From Candidatus Kutchimonas denitrificans (lineage in GTDB: Bacteria; Gemmatimonadota; Gemmatimonadetes; Palauibacterales; KS3-K002): 64,000 nucleotides of DNA. Every line of letters starts with the position of its first letter. The stretch's first letter is position 1. The notes beneath the pieces were generated by a model that did not search any database, was not told the origin of the DNA, and saw only the letters and a list, made by a program, of their open reading frames with translations. The translations under genes were made by a program, and so were the position numbers. The stretch lies in the NCBI GenBank assembly GCA_011774835.1, contig JAACAK010000120.1, forward strand, positions 1 to 64,000, in the 5' to 3' direction. This document shows positions 45,101 to 53,371 of the stretch, piece after piece.

Positions 45101-46963
45101 CTTTCGGTCCGGACCCTGAACGATGAACGTGTGAATGGTCGCCGCGCTGGCTCCCGACCCGACGTCCATCGCATCCGCCTCGATCACCCTGAGCCCCAGG
45201 TGCTCCAGGACCGGCATGGCGTCGGCCAGGATCATCGAGCCGCGCGGCACGAACAGCCGCAGCGAGCTCGTCTCCACGCCACCGTTGACCCGTTCATCCA
45301 GCGAAACCTGCAGCGAACCCGTCTCGCGCAGCTGCTCGAGAAGCTGGATATCCTCTACGGCCGTGTCGACATCGGTGGTCGCCACGTAGCCAGGAGAGAA
45401 CGACTCGAAGTACATCTCCTCCAGGCCGTGTACGGCTTCCGCGTCGCGCTCCTCGCCGAGCGCGTCCCGCAGCCGCTGCTTCCACGTCCGTACGATCGAC
45501 CCGACCAGCTTCTTCAGCTCGCCGACATCGACCGCCTCCACCCGTTCCGGCGATGCCGAGATGTAAAAGTGGAGCCGGGCGGTATCGCCGGTCCCGATCG
45601 ACAGATGGTCATTGAGAACGGTGCCGCCGAGAGCTCGTGATATCTCACCACGCAACCGGCCGCGCACCTCGTCGGTGTAGTTCCGTTTCGGCAGTATCAC
45701 CATGACGTTCACGCCGCGGCCCAACGAATCGGGTGTGACCACGAGCCGCACGTCACCGGTGTCCTCCGTGGCCATCACCGCAGAGATGCGCCTCTCCAGA
45801 TCATCGGGGCTGACCAGGAACAGCTCCTCGAGCGGCATGTCGTTGAACAGCGCGATGATCGCCTTGTAGTCATGCGACAGCTTCGGGACGTCCGCTCTGT
45901 CGAGTACTTCCCTCAGCTTTTGGCGGAGGATCGGTATGTCGTTCTTGGGGAACGTGTACGCCTGCCAGGTGAACAGTCCCAGAAAGCGCCACTCGCCGAT
46001 GACGGCGCCGTCCTCGTCCAGCTTCTTCACTCCGACGTAGTCCATGCGCGCGCGGCGGTGCACGCGAGACTCCGAGTTCGCCTTCGAGACCAGCAGTATC
46101 GGACCGTGCAGCGCCCGAGCCCGCAGCTCCGCGGGCATCTGTTCGACCGGTATTGGCTCCCAGATGGCCGACTCCTCCTCGCGACGGAGTATGCCTAGCC
46201 CCGACCCACGCCTGACCGAGGCGAAGACCCTGCCGTCTTGCTCGGCCTTGAAGTCGTACTCGCGGAAGCCGAGATAGATGAATCCACCGTCCCGCAGCCA
46301 TTCGAGGAGCGCGCCGATCTCCTCGATCTCCTCTGCCGATCGCTGCCCGTCACGAGCGTAGCCGCGAAGCACATCGACGACCTCGTTGGTCTTCTTCAGC
46401 ATGAGCGGGAAGTCGTCGGTGGCGAGACGAAGATCCTCCATGCAGACGCGGATGTCCGACTCGAGGGCGGAGAGGGTGGCCTGGTCGATGTGGCCCTCGA
46501 ACTCACAGTACGTCGCCGAGATCTTCTGGCCCTCGGCTCGCCAATCGCCAACCCCGATGACCTTCCCCTGGGCGTCCCGATCCACGACAACCACAGGGTG
46601 CAGCTGGTGCCGGATCTCGAACCCTTTGGACGTCAGGTACTGACGGACGGTGTCGACCACGAACGGCCGGTCGCTGATCACGACTTCGGCGCCACCATGG
46701 TGACCGTAGTTGGGACGCTGGTAGACACGAACTCCGATCTCGTCGGCGGCGGTTTCCTCCACTAGCCGGAAGACGGACAGCACGAGCTCTTCCAGCTCGC
46801 CCGGCCGTCTCTCTGCGAAGAAGTCCGGGGTTGCCCGACTCAGCAGCTCTCGCGCGAACGACTTCAGCGCTTCGACCTGATCCGGGTCAACGCTATTCGC
46901 TATGGATTCGATAACCTCGTCGAAGCCGGGAAGGGCCTCTTCGACCTGCGTTCTCGTTTTCAT
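42125..46963 (-). CDS. Large NAD-specific glutamate dehydrogenase (GDH-180 class)
   Basis: This enzyme oxidatively deaminates glutamate to 2-oxoglutarate with NAD. At 1612 residues it belongs to the large tetrameric class with long regulatory N-terminal regions. The catalytic core shows [42 protein letters not shown], and [17 protein letters not shown] starts the dinucleotide domain. ATG at 46963. It fits amino-acid catabolism together with the peptidase, tryptophanase and NSS transporter encoded in this window. Confidence 0.96.
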   Translation of the reverse strand: [1612 protein letters not shown]

Positions 46964-47239
46964 CTTGCCTGCGATCTGCCTTCACGCCGAAGGTTCGGCG
47001 GTCATCAACCTGGTCCTCAAACCGCGGGTTTCGGCCGACTTACGCTGGCGCGAACCCGTAACTGGCCACAATATATTCGGCCACGGGCAAACTGCGAGAA
47101 GGCTCGCGAAGTCGCAAAACGCCACCCTCGGCGGCGCTGCCGCCCGGTGTTGCCCGCACCCACGGCACGAGCCGCAAGGATCACGCCCGAGTCAGGGTTC
47201 GAACCGGCGCCAGCGAGGGCGTCAGGAACGTGACGATCG
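46964..47239. other. Divergent intergenic region between glutamate dehydrogenase and YheT-like gene
   Basis: These 276 bases separate divergently transcribed genes, so promoters for both should lie here. A short AT-rich patch (CAACCTGG region and ACAATATATTCGG near 47070-47082) could hold a -10 element. A palindrome GGTTCGAACC near 47196 resembles a T-loop, but no acceptor or anticodon stem can be built around it. Confidence 0.4.
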
Positions 47240-48304
47240 GTGAAGCCCTTGAGCTCGACACCGGTAGCCGCACGCTCAACAGAGACCGTCGGTCCGTTCA
47301 GGCCCGCCTGGTGGCTGCGTGGGCCACATCGCCAGACAGTATGGGCTCGGCTCGTCCGTGGCCACCCGCAGGTGTCCACGACCCGAGCGCGCTGGACCAC
47401 TCCCGACGGTGATTTCCTCGACATCGATTTCGTCGATGGCCCGATCGGCTCACCGCAGTTGCTCGCGCTTCATGGACTCGAGGGCTCGTCGGAACGGAAG
47501 TATGTGCGTGGCCTGCTCTCGTTGGCCAAAGCACGAGGCTGGCGGGGCCTGGGGCTCAATTTCCGCGGGTGTAGCGGCCAGCTCAACCGGGCGCCGCGTC
47601 TCTACCACTCCGGCGAGACGAGCGACCTCGGTTGGGTGATCGGTCAGCTGGCCAAGCGCGACCCGGGAGCGCCGATTCTGCCCGTTGGTGTGTCGCTGGG
47701 CGGCAACGTCTTGCTCAAGTGGCTGGGAGAAGAGGGCGTTCAGGCTCCGGACGAAGTGCGCGCGGCCGTGGCGATCTCGGTGCCGTTCGACCTCGGCGCC
47801 TCGGCGGCCCGGATGTCACGCGGCCTGGGTCGGCTTTACACCCGGTTCTTCCTGCGCACCCTCAAGCCCAAGGCGCTGGCCAAGGCCCGTGAGTACCCCG
47901 AGCTCCTGGATGAGCGCGCCGTCCGTCGGGCGAGGAACTGGCGCGCTTATGACGAAGCGGCAACGGCGCCCTTGCACGGCTTCGAGAGCGCCGAGGACTA
48001 CTGGGAACAATCGAGCTCGATTCATTATCTGGATCGGATCCGGCGGCCCGCCCTGCTGATCAGCGCAAAGGACGACCCGTTCCTACCGGCCTCCTGCCTG
48101 CCCCACGATTCGGTGAGCGGGTCCGAGTGGCTGCAGGCGGAGTTCACCCACCGGGGCGGCCACGCCGGGTTCGTGGCGGGTCGTTACCCGTGGCAAACGA
48201 TCTATTGGGCGGAACGGCGAGCGGTGGACTTCCTGGCCCAATACGTCCCCACCCTACGCCCCGTGTGGACGGCGAAAGGAGTGGACGAACGGTTAGAGGC
48301 CTGA
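47240..48304 (+). CDS. YheT-like alpha/beta hydrolase
   Basis: The 354-residue protein starts with GTG and has the YheT-family opening FRPAWWLRGPHRQTVWA and LLALHGLEGSSERKYV. The nucleophile elbow is GVSLGGN, the acid is in SAKDDPF, and the His is in THRGGHAGFV. YheT-type hydrolases act on esters or acyl compounds; physiological substrates are mostly unknown. It diverges from the glutamate dehydrogenase gene and converges on the TonB_C-like gene. Confidence 0.9.
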   Translation: MKPLSSTPVAARSTETVGPFRPAWWLRGPHRQTVWARLVRGHPQVSTTRARWTTPDGDFLDIDFVDGPIGSPQLLALHGLEGSSERKYVRGLLSLAKARGWRGLGLNFRGCSGQLNRAPRLYHSGETSDLGWVIGQLAKRDPGAPILPVGVSLGGNVLLKWLGEEGVQAPDEVRAAVAISVPFDLGASAARMSRGLGRLYTRFFLRTLKPKALAKAREYPELLDERAVRRARNWRAYDEAATAPLHGFESAEDYWEQSSSIHYLDRIRRPALLISAKDDPFLPASCLPHDSVSGSEWLQAEFTHRGGHAGFVAGRYPWQTIYWAERRAVDFLAQYVPTLRPVWTAKGVDERLEA

Positions 48305-48321
48305 ACGGCAGCGGTTCAAGT

Positions 48322-48349
48322 ACTCCCCACTCCCGACTCCCCACTCCCT
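48322..48349 (-). repeat. ACTCCCN heptamer array between convergent genes
   Basis: Four units ACTCCCC, ACTCCCG, ACTCCCC and ACTCCCT (plus-strand reading) lie between the YheT-like stop and the TonB_C-like stop. On the minus strand, the sense of the TonB_C-like gene, this is GGGAGT repeated, with four G runs 3-4 bases apart, starting eight bases after that stop codon. The unit is related to the CCCTACT array at 63274. Confidence 0.9.
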
Positions 48350-48356
48350 ACCGCTT

Positions 48357-49025
48357 CTACGTGTCCGTCGATTCAATGTAGATCCGGGTTTCCGGTCCGG
48401 CGAATCGGATCACCAGGATCACCCATGCCGGCTTGCGCTGCTCGCCTCGATAGGCGGGCCAGAACGTCAAGTCGTCGAGAAGACGCGATCCCGCCGACAT
48501 GACCTCATCGCTCGACGCCTCCGCGTTTCGGTTCTCCAAGATCCACCCTTCCGGCCCCACCTTCACACGAACCCGGTAGCGGCCGCGCAGGTCCGGGTAC
48601 TCGTTGATGATCCGGTTCACCACGACCCGATCGTTCCGCAGTCGGGGCGGGTAGCTGGCTCGGGTCACCAGATCGAAGTTCACCGGTACGCGGACCAGAG
48701 CGGGCACGGGATCTCCCCCGGACCGGGCGGGCTCGAATCGCATCTGCTCGCCGATCCAGCGCGCCGCATCGTCCAATTCCTCATTGCCCGAGCTGCTGGC
48801 AAGACGCACCTGCCTCACATATCCCTCCTCATCCACCCGGACCAGAAGCACGACCTCGGCCTCGAAGCCGGCTCCGACCGAGCGCATGGCACGGGTGATC
48901 TCTTCCCTGTTAATGAGGACCGGAGCGATATCGTAGGCAGGCTGCGCCTGGCGGCCGCTGCAACTCGGGAGGGCGAGAACGGCCGCAACGAAGATCGTAA
49001 TGAACTGGCCGAAGCGCTTGCACAT
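48357..49025 (-). CDS. Lipoprotein with two TonB C-terminal-like domains
   Basis: The ATG at 49025 follows AGGAG and gives a lipoprotein signal with LPSC (Cys22). Two consecutive segments resemble the TonB C-terminal domain: EAEVVLLVRVDEEGYVRQVRLASSSGNEELDDAAR with MRFEPA, and YRVRVKVGPEGWILENRNA with LTFWPAYRG. TonB proteins pass energy to outer-membrane receptors, but this one has no N-terminal transmembrane helix or proline-rich linker. A periplasmic binding role is more likely than energy transduction. Confidence 0.8.
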   Translation of the reverse strand: MCKRFGQFITIFVAAVLALPSCSGRQAQPAYDIAPVLINREEITRAMRSVGAGFEAEVVLLVRVDEEGYVRQVRLASSSGNEELDDAARWIGEQMRFEPARSGGDPVPALVRVPVNFDLVTRASYPPRLRNDRVVVNRIINEYPDLRGRYRVRVKVGPEGWILENRNAEASSDEVMSAGSRLLDDLTFWPAYRGEQRKPAWVILVIRFAGPETRIYIESTDT

Positions 49026-49101
49026 GATGAAGACTCCTGCACCGGGCGCCTTCACCATCATTCAGCGCGGGCGCCCGGCGCGCAAGCTCCCCATTCAATC
49101 G

Positions 49102-49989
49102 CTACTGACGACGGCGCGTCGGCACGTCGAACAGCAGATTCCCTCCCTCGGTGGGCGCGATGATGACGTTCCCCTCCTTCTCACCCACCATCTGAAGCGT
49201 CTGCATATAGTAGTACGACAGGTACTCGGGCGTCAGGCTCTCGCCGATGATGTTCTGCGCGTCCCGTATGCCCAGCGCCTCCTCCCGCTTCTGCTGGGCC
49301 TGCTCCGTGACGATCTCCGTCTGGAACTTCTGCGCCTGGACCTCCTGCTCGCGCTGCAGCTTCAGCTCGATCGCCTCGCGAACCGCCGGCGGCGGCTGGA
49401 TCTCGCGCACGAAGAAGCGGACGACCTGGATTCCCTTGGCGCCCAGCTCTTCGTCCATCAGCTCCTCCACTCGCGACGCGATCCGCAGCCGATCCGTCGA
49501 CAGGATCTCGGCACCGCTCAGCTCGGCGATCGCATCGCGCAGCGCGGTTCGGAACGTCGTGTACACGTACTCGTTCACGTCCCGCATGTCGCCGACCACC
49601 AGGAACAGGTCAACCACCTTAGCGGGAAGTACCCGGTAGCGATAGGCGGCGTCGACCGTGATCGTCAGCTGGTCCGAGGTCAGCGCCTGCGCCTGCTCGC
49701 TGCCGCCGCCCGCCGGGTACTGGATCTCGCGCGTCGGATACGTGAAGTACTGCCTCCAGAACAGTGCCGGCGCGGCGAAGTACAGCCCCTGCCCGAACGA
49801 TTCGTCCACCACGTTACCGGTGATCGGGTTCTGCAGTACGGCCACCTCGTAGTCCGCTACCGTGGTGCAGGAAAACGGCATCGTCACCAGGAAAAGCGCC
49901 ACCGCGGCCGCGGGCACCATCGCCAGCGCCTTGCCCAACGACGGCCGCTTCATCTGCCGGAACTCTCGGGGGATGATTGGATCAGACAT
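49102..49989 (-). CDS. SPFH/prohibitin-family membrane protein
   Basis: One N-terminal membrane helix (ALAMVPAAAVALFLVTMPFSC) is followed by a band-7 domain: YEVAVLQNPITG, DAAYRYRVLP, LRDAIAELSGAEILSTDRLRIASRVEEL and GIQVVRFFVREIQPPPAV. A charged coiled coil (QREQEVQAQKFQTEIVTEQAQQKREEAL) then leads to a hydrophobic end. It resembles HflC/prohibitin proteins that form large membrane rings and control proteases. No hflK or nfeD partner is adjacent. ATG at 49989 has AGAGAGGTGG upstream. Confidence 0.9.
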   Translation of the reverse strand: MSDPIIPREFRQMKRPSLGKALAMVPAAAVALFLVTMPFSCTTVADYEVAVLQNPITGNVVDESFGQGLYFAAPALFWRQYFTYPTREIQYPAGGGSEQAQALTSDQLTITVDAAYRYRVLPAKVVDLFLVVGDMRDVNEYVYTTFRTALRDAIAELSGAEILSTDRLRIASRVEELMDEELGAKGIQVVRFFVREIQPPPAVREAIELKLQREQEVQAQKFQTEIVTEQAQQKREEALGIRDAQNIIGESLTPEYLSYYYMQTLQMVGEKEGNVIIAPTEGGNLLFDVPTRRRQ

Positions 49990-50010
49990 GTAAACCACCT
50001 CTCTGCTTGT

Positions 50011-50373
50011 TTATGGTCTCTCGTTCTCGTCCTCTCTTACACTCGACTCGTCCCCGCGCCGCCACGTCGCTACGGCCACCGCCACGGCCACCAGCAGCCA
50101 GCCGAGAGCCAGGCCGCGGCCCGCCGTGCGACCGGCGCCCAGGACGCCGACGGAAATCACCAGCACCAACATCGAGGCGATCCCCACGGCGAACACCGCG
50201 ACCCCTTCCCACCAGCGTCGCACCCGCGACGCCGTCAGGCCGGCGGCCACCGCCATCCCGAGGATCGCCAGCGGGATCGCCAGAAGGATCGGGGCCGGCT
50301 CGCTGCAGCCGCCCAGCAGCGGGCAGCCCACCGCGGCTCGCCCGAGACCGCGGCCCGCCAGGTGACCGAGCAC
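50011..50373 (-). CDS. Small membrane protein of unknown function
   Basis: About 120 residues with three hydrophobic segments (ILLAIPLAILGMAVAAGL, VAVFAVGIASMLVLVISVGV, LALGWLLVAVAVAVATW) and a charged tail. The track start (50472) would overlap the preceding small gene by 50 bases and has no ribosome-binding site. The in-frame GTG at 50373 has GGAGG five bases ahead, so I use it. No family recognised. Confidence 0.6.
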   Translation of the reverse strand: MLGHLAGRGLGRAAVGCPLLGGCSEPAPILLAIPLAILGMAVAAGLTASRVRRWWEGVAVFAVGIASMLVLVISVGVLGAGRTAGRGLALGWLLVAVAVAVATWRRGDESSVREDENERP

Positions 50374-50422
50374 GAATCCTCCGGGCGCCAGCGCCGCGGC
50401 GCGCCAGCAGGCGGCGACCAGG

Positions 50423-50548
50423 CTATCCGGCGGCGTCGATCCCCTGCTTCTCTCTTTCGCGCCGGATGCCATATCTGAGGAGGAAGACGAAGCCGCCCCA
50501 CACGAACCCGCAGGTCAGGATCATCACGATGACAGCGCTGCTGTTCAT
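50423..50548 (-). CDS. MetS-like small subunit of an NSS transporter
   Basis: This 41-residue peptide (start at the internal ATG at 50548) has one helix with MILTCGFVWGGFVFLLRYGI followed by a basic tail RREREK. MetS, the small partner of the MetP methionine/alanine NSS transporter, has the same size and the same WGGF-aromatic pattern. An NSS transporter is encoded about 4.8 kb upstream at 55319, and tryptophanase lies between. GGAAAGGG precedes the start. The match rests on a short peptide, so it is suggestive only. Confidence 0.65.
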   Translation of the reverse strand: MNSSAVIVMILTCGFVWGGFVFLLRYGIRREREKQGIDAAG

Positions 50549-50601
50549 GTCGAGCACGCCCTTTCCGATGTACCGCCGACCGAGCTGGCCCGGCGGTCCG
50601 G

Positions 50602-51987
50602 TCACTCCTCTACCGGTTCGAACCGAGCCGTGAAGTGCCGCAGAAACGGCGATTCGTAAGCGATTCGGTAGCCCCGGATCGCCTCGCGGCGGCGCCAGAC
50701 CTCGATGAACGCCTCGACCACGTAATCGATGTGGCTCTGAGTATAAACTCGCCGCGGGATCGCCAGTCGCAACAGCTCCTTCTCCGCCGGGCGTTCCTCG
50801 CCCGACTCCGCCTCCCGATGGCCGAACATCACGCTGCCGATCTCGACCCCCCGGATGCCGGCCTCCCTGTACAGCTCCACGGCCAGCGCGATTCCCGGGT
50901 AGGCGAGCGGCTCGACGTGCGGCAGGAACGCCGCCGCGTCGATGTAGATCGCGTGACCGCCCGGCGGCTGCACGATCGGCACGCCCTCGGCCGATATATG
51001 GCGACCCAGATAATCGGTCGACGCGATCCGATACTGCAGATAGTCCTCCTGCACCACCTCCTCCAGACCCACCGCGATCGCCTCCAGATCCCGGCCCGCC
51101 AACCCTCCGTAGGTCGGATAGCCTTCCGTCAGGATCAGAAGATCCTTCTCCTGCCGGGCCAGGTCCCCGTCGTTCGTGGCCAGAAAGCCGCCGATGTTTC
51201 CCAACCCATCCTTCTTCGCTGACATCGTACAGCCATCGGCGTGCGACATCAGCTCGCGGGCGATCTCGGCCACCGAGCGATCACCATATTCCGGTTCGCG
51301 CAGCTTGATGAAGTACGCGTTCTCCGCGAAGCGACAGGCATCGATGTAGAGCGGCACACCATGACGACGGCAGATCGCGGACACCGCGCGCACGTTTTCC
51401 ATCGAAACCGGCTGGCCGCCGCCCGAGTTGTTGGTGATCGTCAACATGACCAGCGGCACCTTGTCGGGACCCTCCCGATCGAGCAGCGCCTCCAGCGCGC
51501 CGGCATCCATGTTCCCCTTGAACGGATGGCGCTCCGAGGTGTCGGCAGACTCCGGGCAGGGCAGATCCAGCGCCTCGGCCCCGCGATACTCGATGTTGGC
51601 ACGCGTCGTATCGAAATGCGTGTTGTTGGGCACGATCTGGCCCGGCTCGCACGTCACGCTGAACAGGATCCGCTCCGCGGCTCGCCCCTGGTGCGTCGGA
51701 ATGATGTGCTCGAACGGAAAGCAGCGCTTCACCGATTCCTCGAACCGGTAATACGACGGGCTCCCCGCGTACGACTCGTCCCCGCGCATCAGCGCCGCCC
51801 ACTGGTGCGAGCTCATCGCGCCCGTGCCGCTGTCGGTCAGCAGGTCGATCAGCACGTCCTCGGCCTGGAGCAGGAAGACGTTGTATGCCGCAGCGCGGAT
51901 CTTCTCCTCGCGCTCGGACCGCGTCGTCATGCGGATCGGCTCGACCGCCTTGATCCTGAATGGCTCGATAATCGTTTTGATCGCCAT
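50602..51987 (-). CDS. tnaA: Tryptophanase (beta-eliminating lyase)
   Basis: This PLP enzyme splits tryptophan into indole, pyruvate and ammonia. Family features are IPTHQGRAAERILF, LTITNNSGGGQPVS, the PLP lysine in MSAKKDGLGNIGGF and GYPTYGGLAGRD. The related tyrosine phenol-lyase has an Arg in its MERG segment; here the segment is GVEIGS, as in tryptophanases, so I favour tryptophanase. I use the ATG at 51987; a GTG at 51993 would overlap the HD gene by four bases. The MetS-like gene follows after 53 bases. Confidence 0.92.
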   Translation of the reverse strand: MAIKTIIEPFRIKAVEPIRMTTRSEREEKIRAAAYNVFLLQAEDVLIDLLTDSGTGAMSSHQWAALMRGDESYAGSPSYYRFEESVKRCFPFEHIIPTHQGRAAERILFSVTCEPGQIVPNNTHFDTTRANIEYRGAEALDLPCPESADTSERHPFKGNMDAGALEALLDREGPDKVPLVMLTITNNSGGGQPVSMENVRAVSAICRRHGVPLYIDACRFAENAYFIKLREPEYGDRSVAEIARELMSHADGCTMSAKKDGLGNIGGFLATNDGDLARQEKDLLILTEGYPTYGGLAGRDLEAIAVGLEEVVQEDYLQYRIASTDYLGRHISAEGVPIVQPPGGHAIYIDAAAFLPHVEPLAYPGIALAVELYREAGIRGVEIGSVMFGHREAESGEERPAEKELLRLAIPRRVYTQSHIDYVVEAFIEVWRRREAIRGYRIAYESPFLRHFTARFEPVEE

Positions 51988-51989
51988 CG

Positions 51990-52592
51990 TCACACCGAAT
52001 CGCTCTGACTGTCATCGCTCCCCAGCAGACCGAGCTCGTCCGCGATCTCGCGCATCGCCTCGATCACCAGCTGCACGTGCTCGTTGAAGTCGACCCCCAG
52101 CTCCTCGATCCCTTTCTTCACGTCTTCCCGGTTGACCCCGCGGGCGAAACTGGAATCCTTCAGCTTCTTCTTGACCGACTTGACCTTCAGATCGGCCAGC
52201 CCGTTCGGGCGAACCAGCGCGCAGGCGGTGAGCAGACCGGTTAGCTCGTCGACGGCGAACAGCGTCTTCGCCATCCGACTCTCGCGCGGCACCCCCGTAT
52301 AGTCGGCGTGCCCCATTATCGCCTGCCGCATCTCCTCCGGATAGCCTTTCTCTTTCAGAATCGCCACACCGGTGGAAGGGTGCTCGTCGTCAGGCTTGCG
52401 TTCGTCGTTGGGCCAGCGCTCGTAGTCGAAGTCGTGGAGCAGCCCGGTGATTCCCCACAGCTCCTCGTCCTCCCCATATTGCCGGGCGTAAGCCCGCATC
52501 GCCGCTTCGACGGCGTACATGTGTCGACGCAGATTTTCGTTGGCCGTGTACTCGTGCATCAGGGCGAGCGCTTCGTCGCGATTCAGTTCCAT
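51990..52592 (-). CDS. HD-domain hydrolase
   Basis: The 200-residue protein has the HD signature: MYAVEAAMRAYARQY, LLHDFDYERW, HPSTGVAILKEKGYPEEMRQAIMGHADY. HD and HDIG proteins hydrolyse phosphate bonds, often of nucleotides. The substrate is unknown. It lies in the minus-strand run, directly upstream of tryptophanase, almost overlapping. Confidence 0.88.
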   Translation of the reverse strand: MELNRDEALALMHEYTANENLRRHMYAVEAAMRAYARQYGEDEELWGITGLLHDFDYERWPNDERKPDDEHPSTGVAILKEKGYPEEMRQAIMGHADYTGVPRESRMAKTLFAVDELTGLLTACALVRPNGLADLKVKSVKKKLKDSSFARGVNREDVKKGIEELGVDFNEHVQLVIEAMREIADELGLLGSDDSQSDSV

Positions 52593-52652
52593 TTCCTCGA
52601 CTCCCGCTTCTTTAGGCTATACACCGCAACCGTTCAGGTATTCGGCCCTCGC

Positions 52653-53342
52653 TCAAACGGTGTGCGCGCTGGGGCACAGCTCCTCCAGCGGACAACCGTC
52701 GCACTTCGGCTTCCGCGCGTGGCATGTATAACGTCCGTGCAGCACCATTCTGAGCCCGAAGCTGTTCCACCGCTCCTGAGGTACGACCTCCATCAGGTCG
52801 CGCTCGATCTTCTCCGGCTCGCTCGCCTCCGTGAGCTCGAGGCGCTGAGAGACACGCTTGACGTGCGTGTCAACGACGATCCCCTCGTCGATGCCGAAGC
52901 CCGAGCCCAGGATGACATTCGCCGTTTTGCGGCCGATCCCCGGCAGCTCGACCAGTTCCTCCAGCGTCTTCGGCACCTCGCCATCGTGCCTTTCCACCAG
53001 CGCCCGGGCGAAGCCGAGGATCGATTTCGTCTTGTTGCGGAAGAAGCCGGTCGACCGGATCTCCTCCTGGAACTCTTCCGGGTCGGCATCGGCGTAATCC
53101 TCCGCGCTCTGGTATTTCTTGAAAAGGTCCCGAGTCACCTCGTTCACACGCGCGTCCGTGCACTGCGCGGAGAGGATCGTCGCCACCGCCAGCTCCAGCG
53201 GGTTGCTGAATTCCAGCTCGATCTGGGCCGGGTAGGCCTCAGCCAGCCGCTGGACGATCGCCGCAGCTCGATCGGCGGCGGCCTGCCCCGATCGCTTCCC
53301 CCCGCTCGATCCTCCGTTTCCCGTCTTCTTCCTGGCTGACAC
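52653..53342 (-). CDS. nth: Endonuclease III (DNA glycosylase/AP lyase)
   Basis: Nth removes oxidised pyrimidines and nicks abasic sites. ILSAQCTDARVNEVT opens the fold, the helix-hairpin-helix is LVELPGIGRKTANVIL with the catalytic Lys, VVDTHVKRV gives the catalytic Asp, and the iron-sulfur cluster cysteines are C-x6-C-x2-C-x5-C at the end (CHARKPKCDGCPLEELC). The start is GTG at 53342 with AAAGGACGAG upstream. The track extends 79 residues too far into the protease gene. Confidence 0.95.
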   Translation of the reverse strand: MSARKKTGNGGSSGGKRSGQAAADRAAAIVQRLAEAYPAQIELEFSNPLELAVATILSAQCTDARVNEVTRDLFKKYQSAEDYADADPEEFQEEIRSTGFFRNKTKSILGFARALVERHDGEVPKTLEELVELPGIGRKTANVILGSGFGIDEGIVVDTHVKRVSQRLELTEASEPEKIERDLMEVVPQERWNSFGLRMVLHGRYTCHARKPKCDGCPLEELCPSAHTV

Positions 53343-53371
53343 GGTCGCTCGTCCTTTCGGTCGTCCTTCGA

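Noticed and set aside
47190-47215. GGTTCGAACC, resembling a tRNA T-loop
   Set aside because: On neither strand can T-stem, anticodon stem and acceptor stem be paired around it; it is simply a palindrome.
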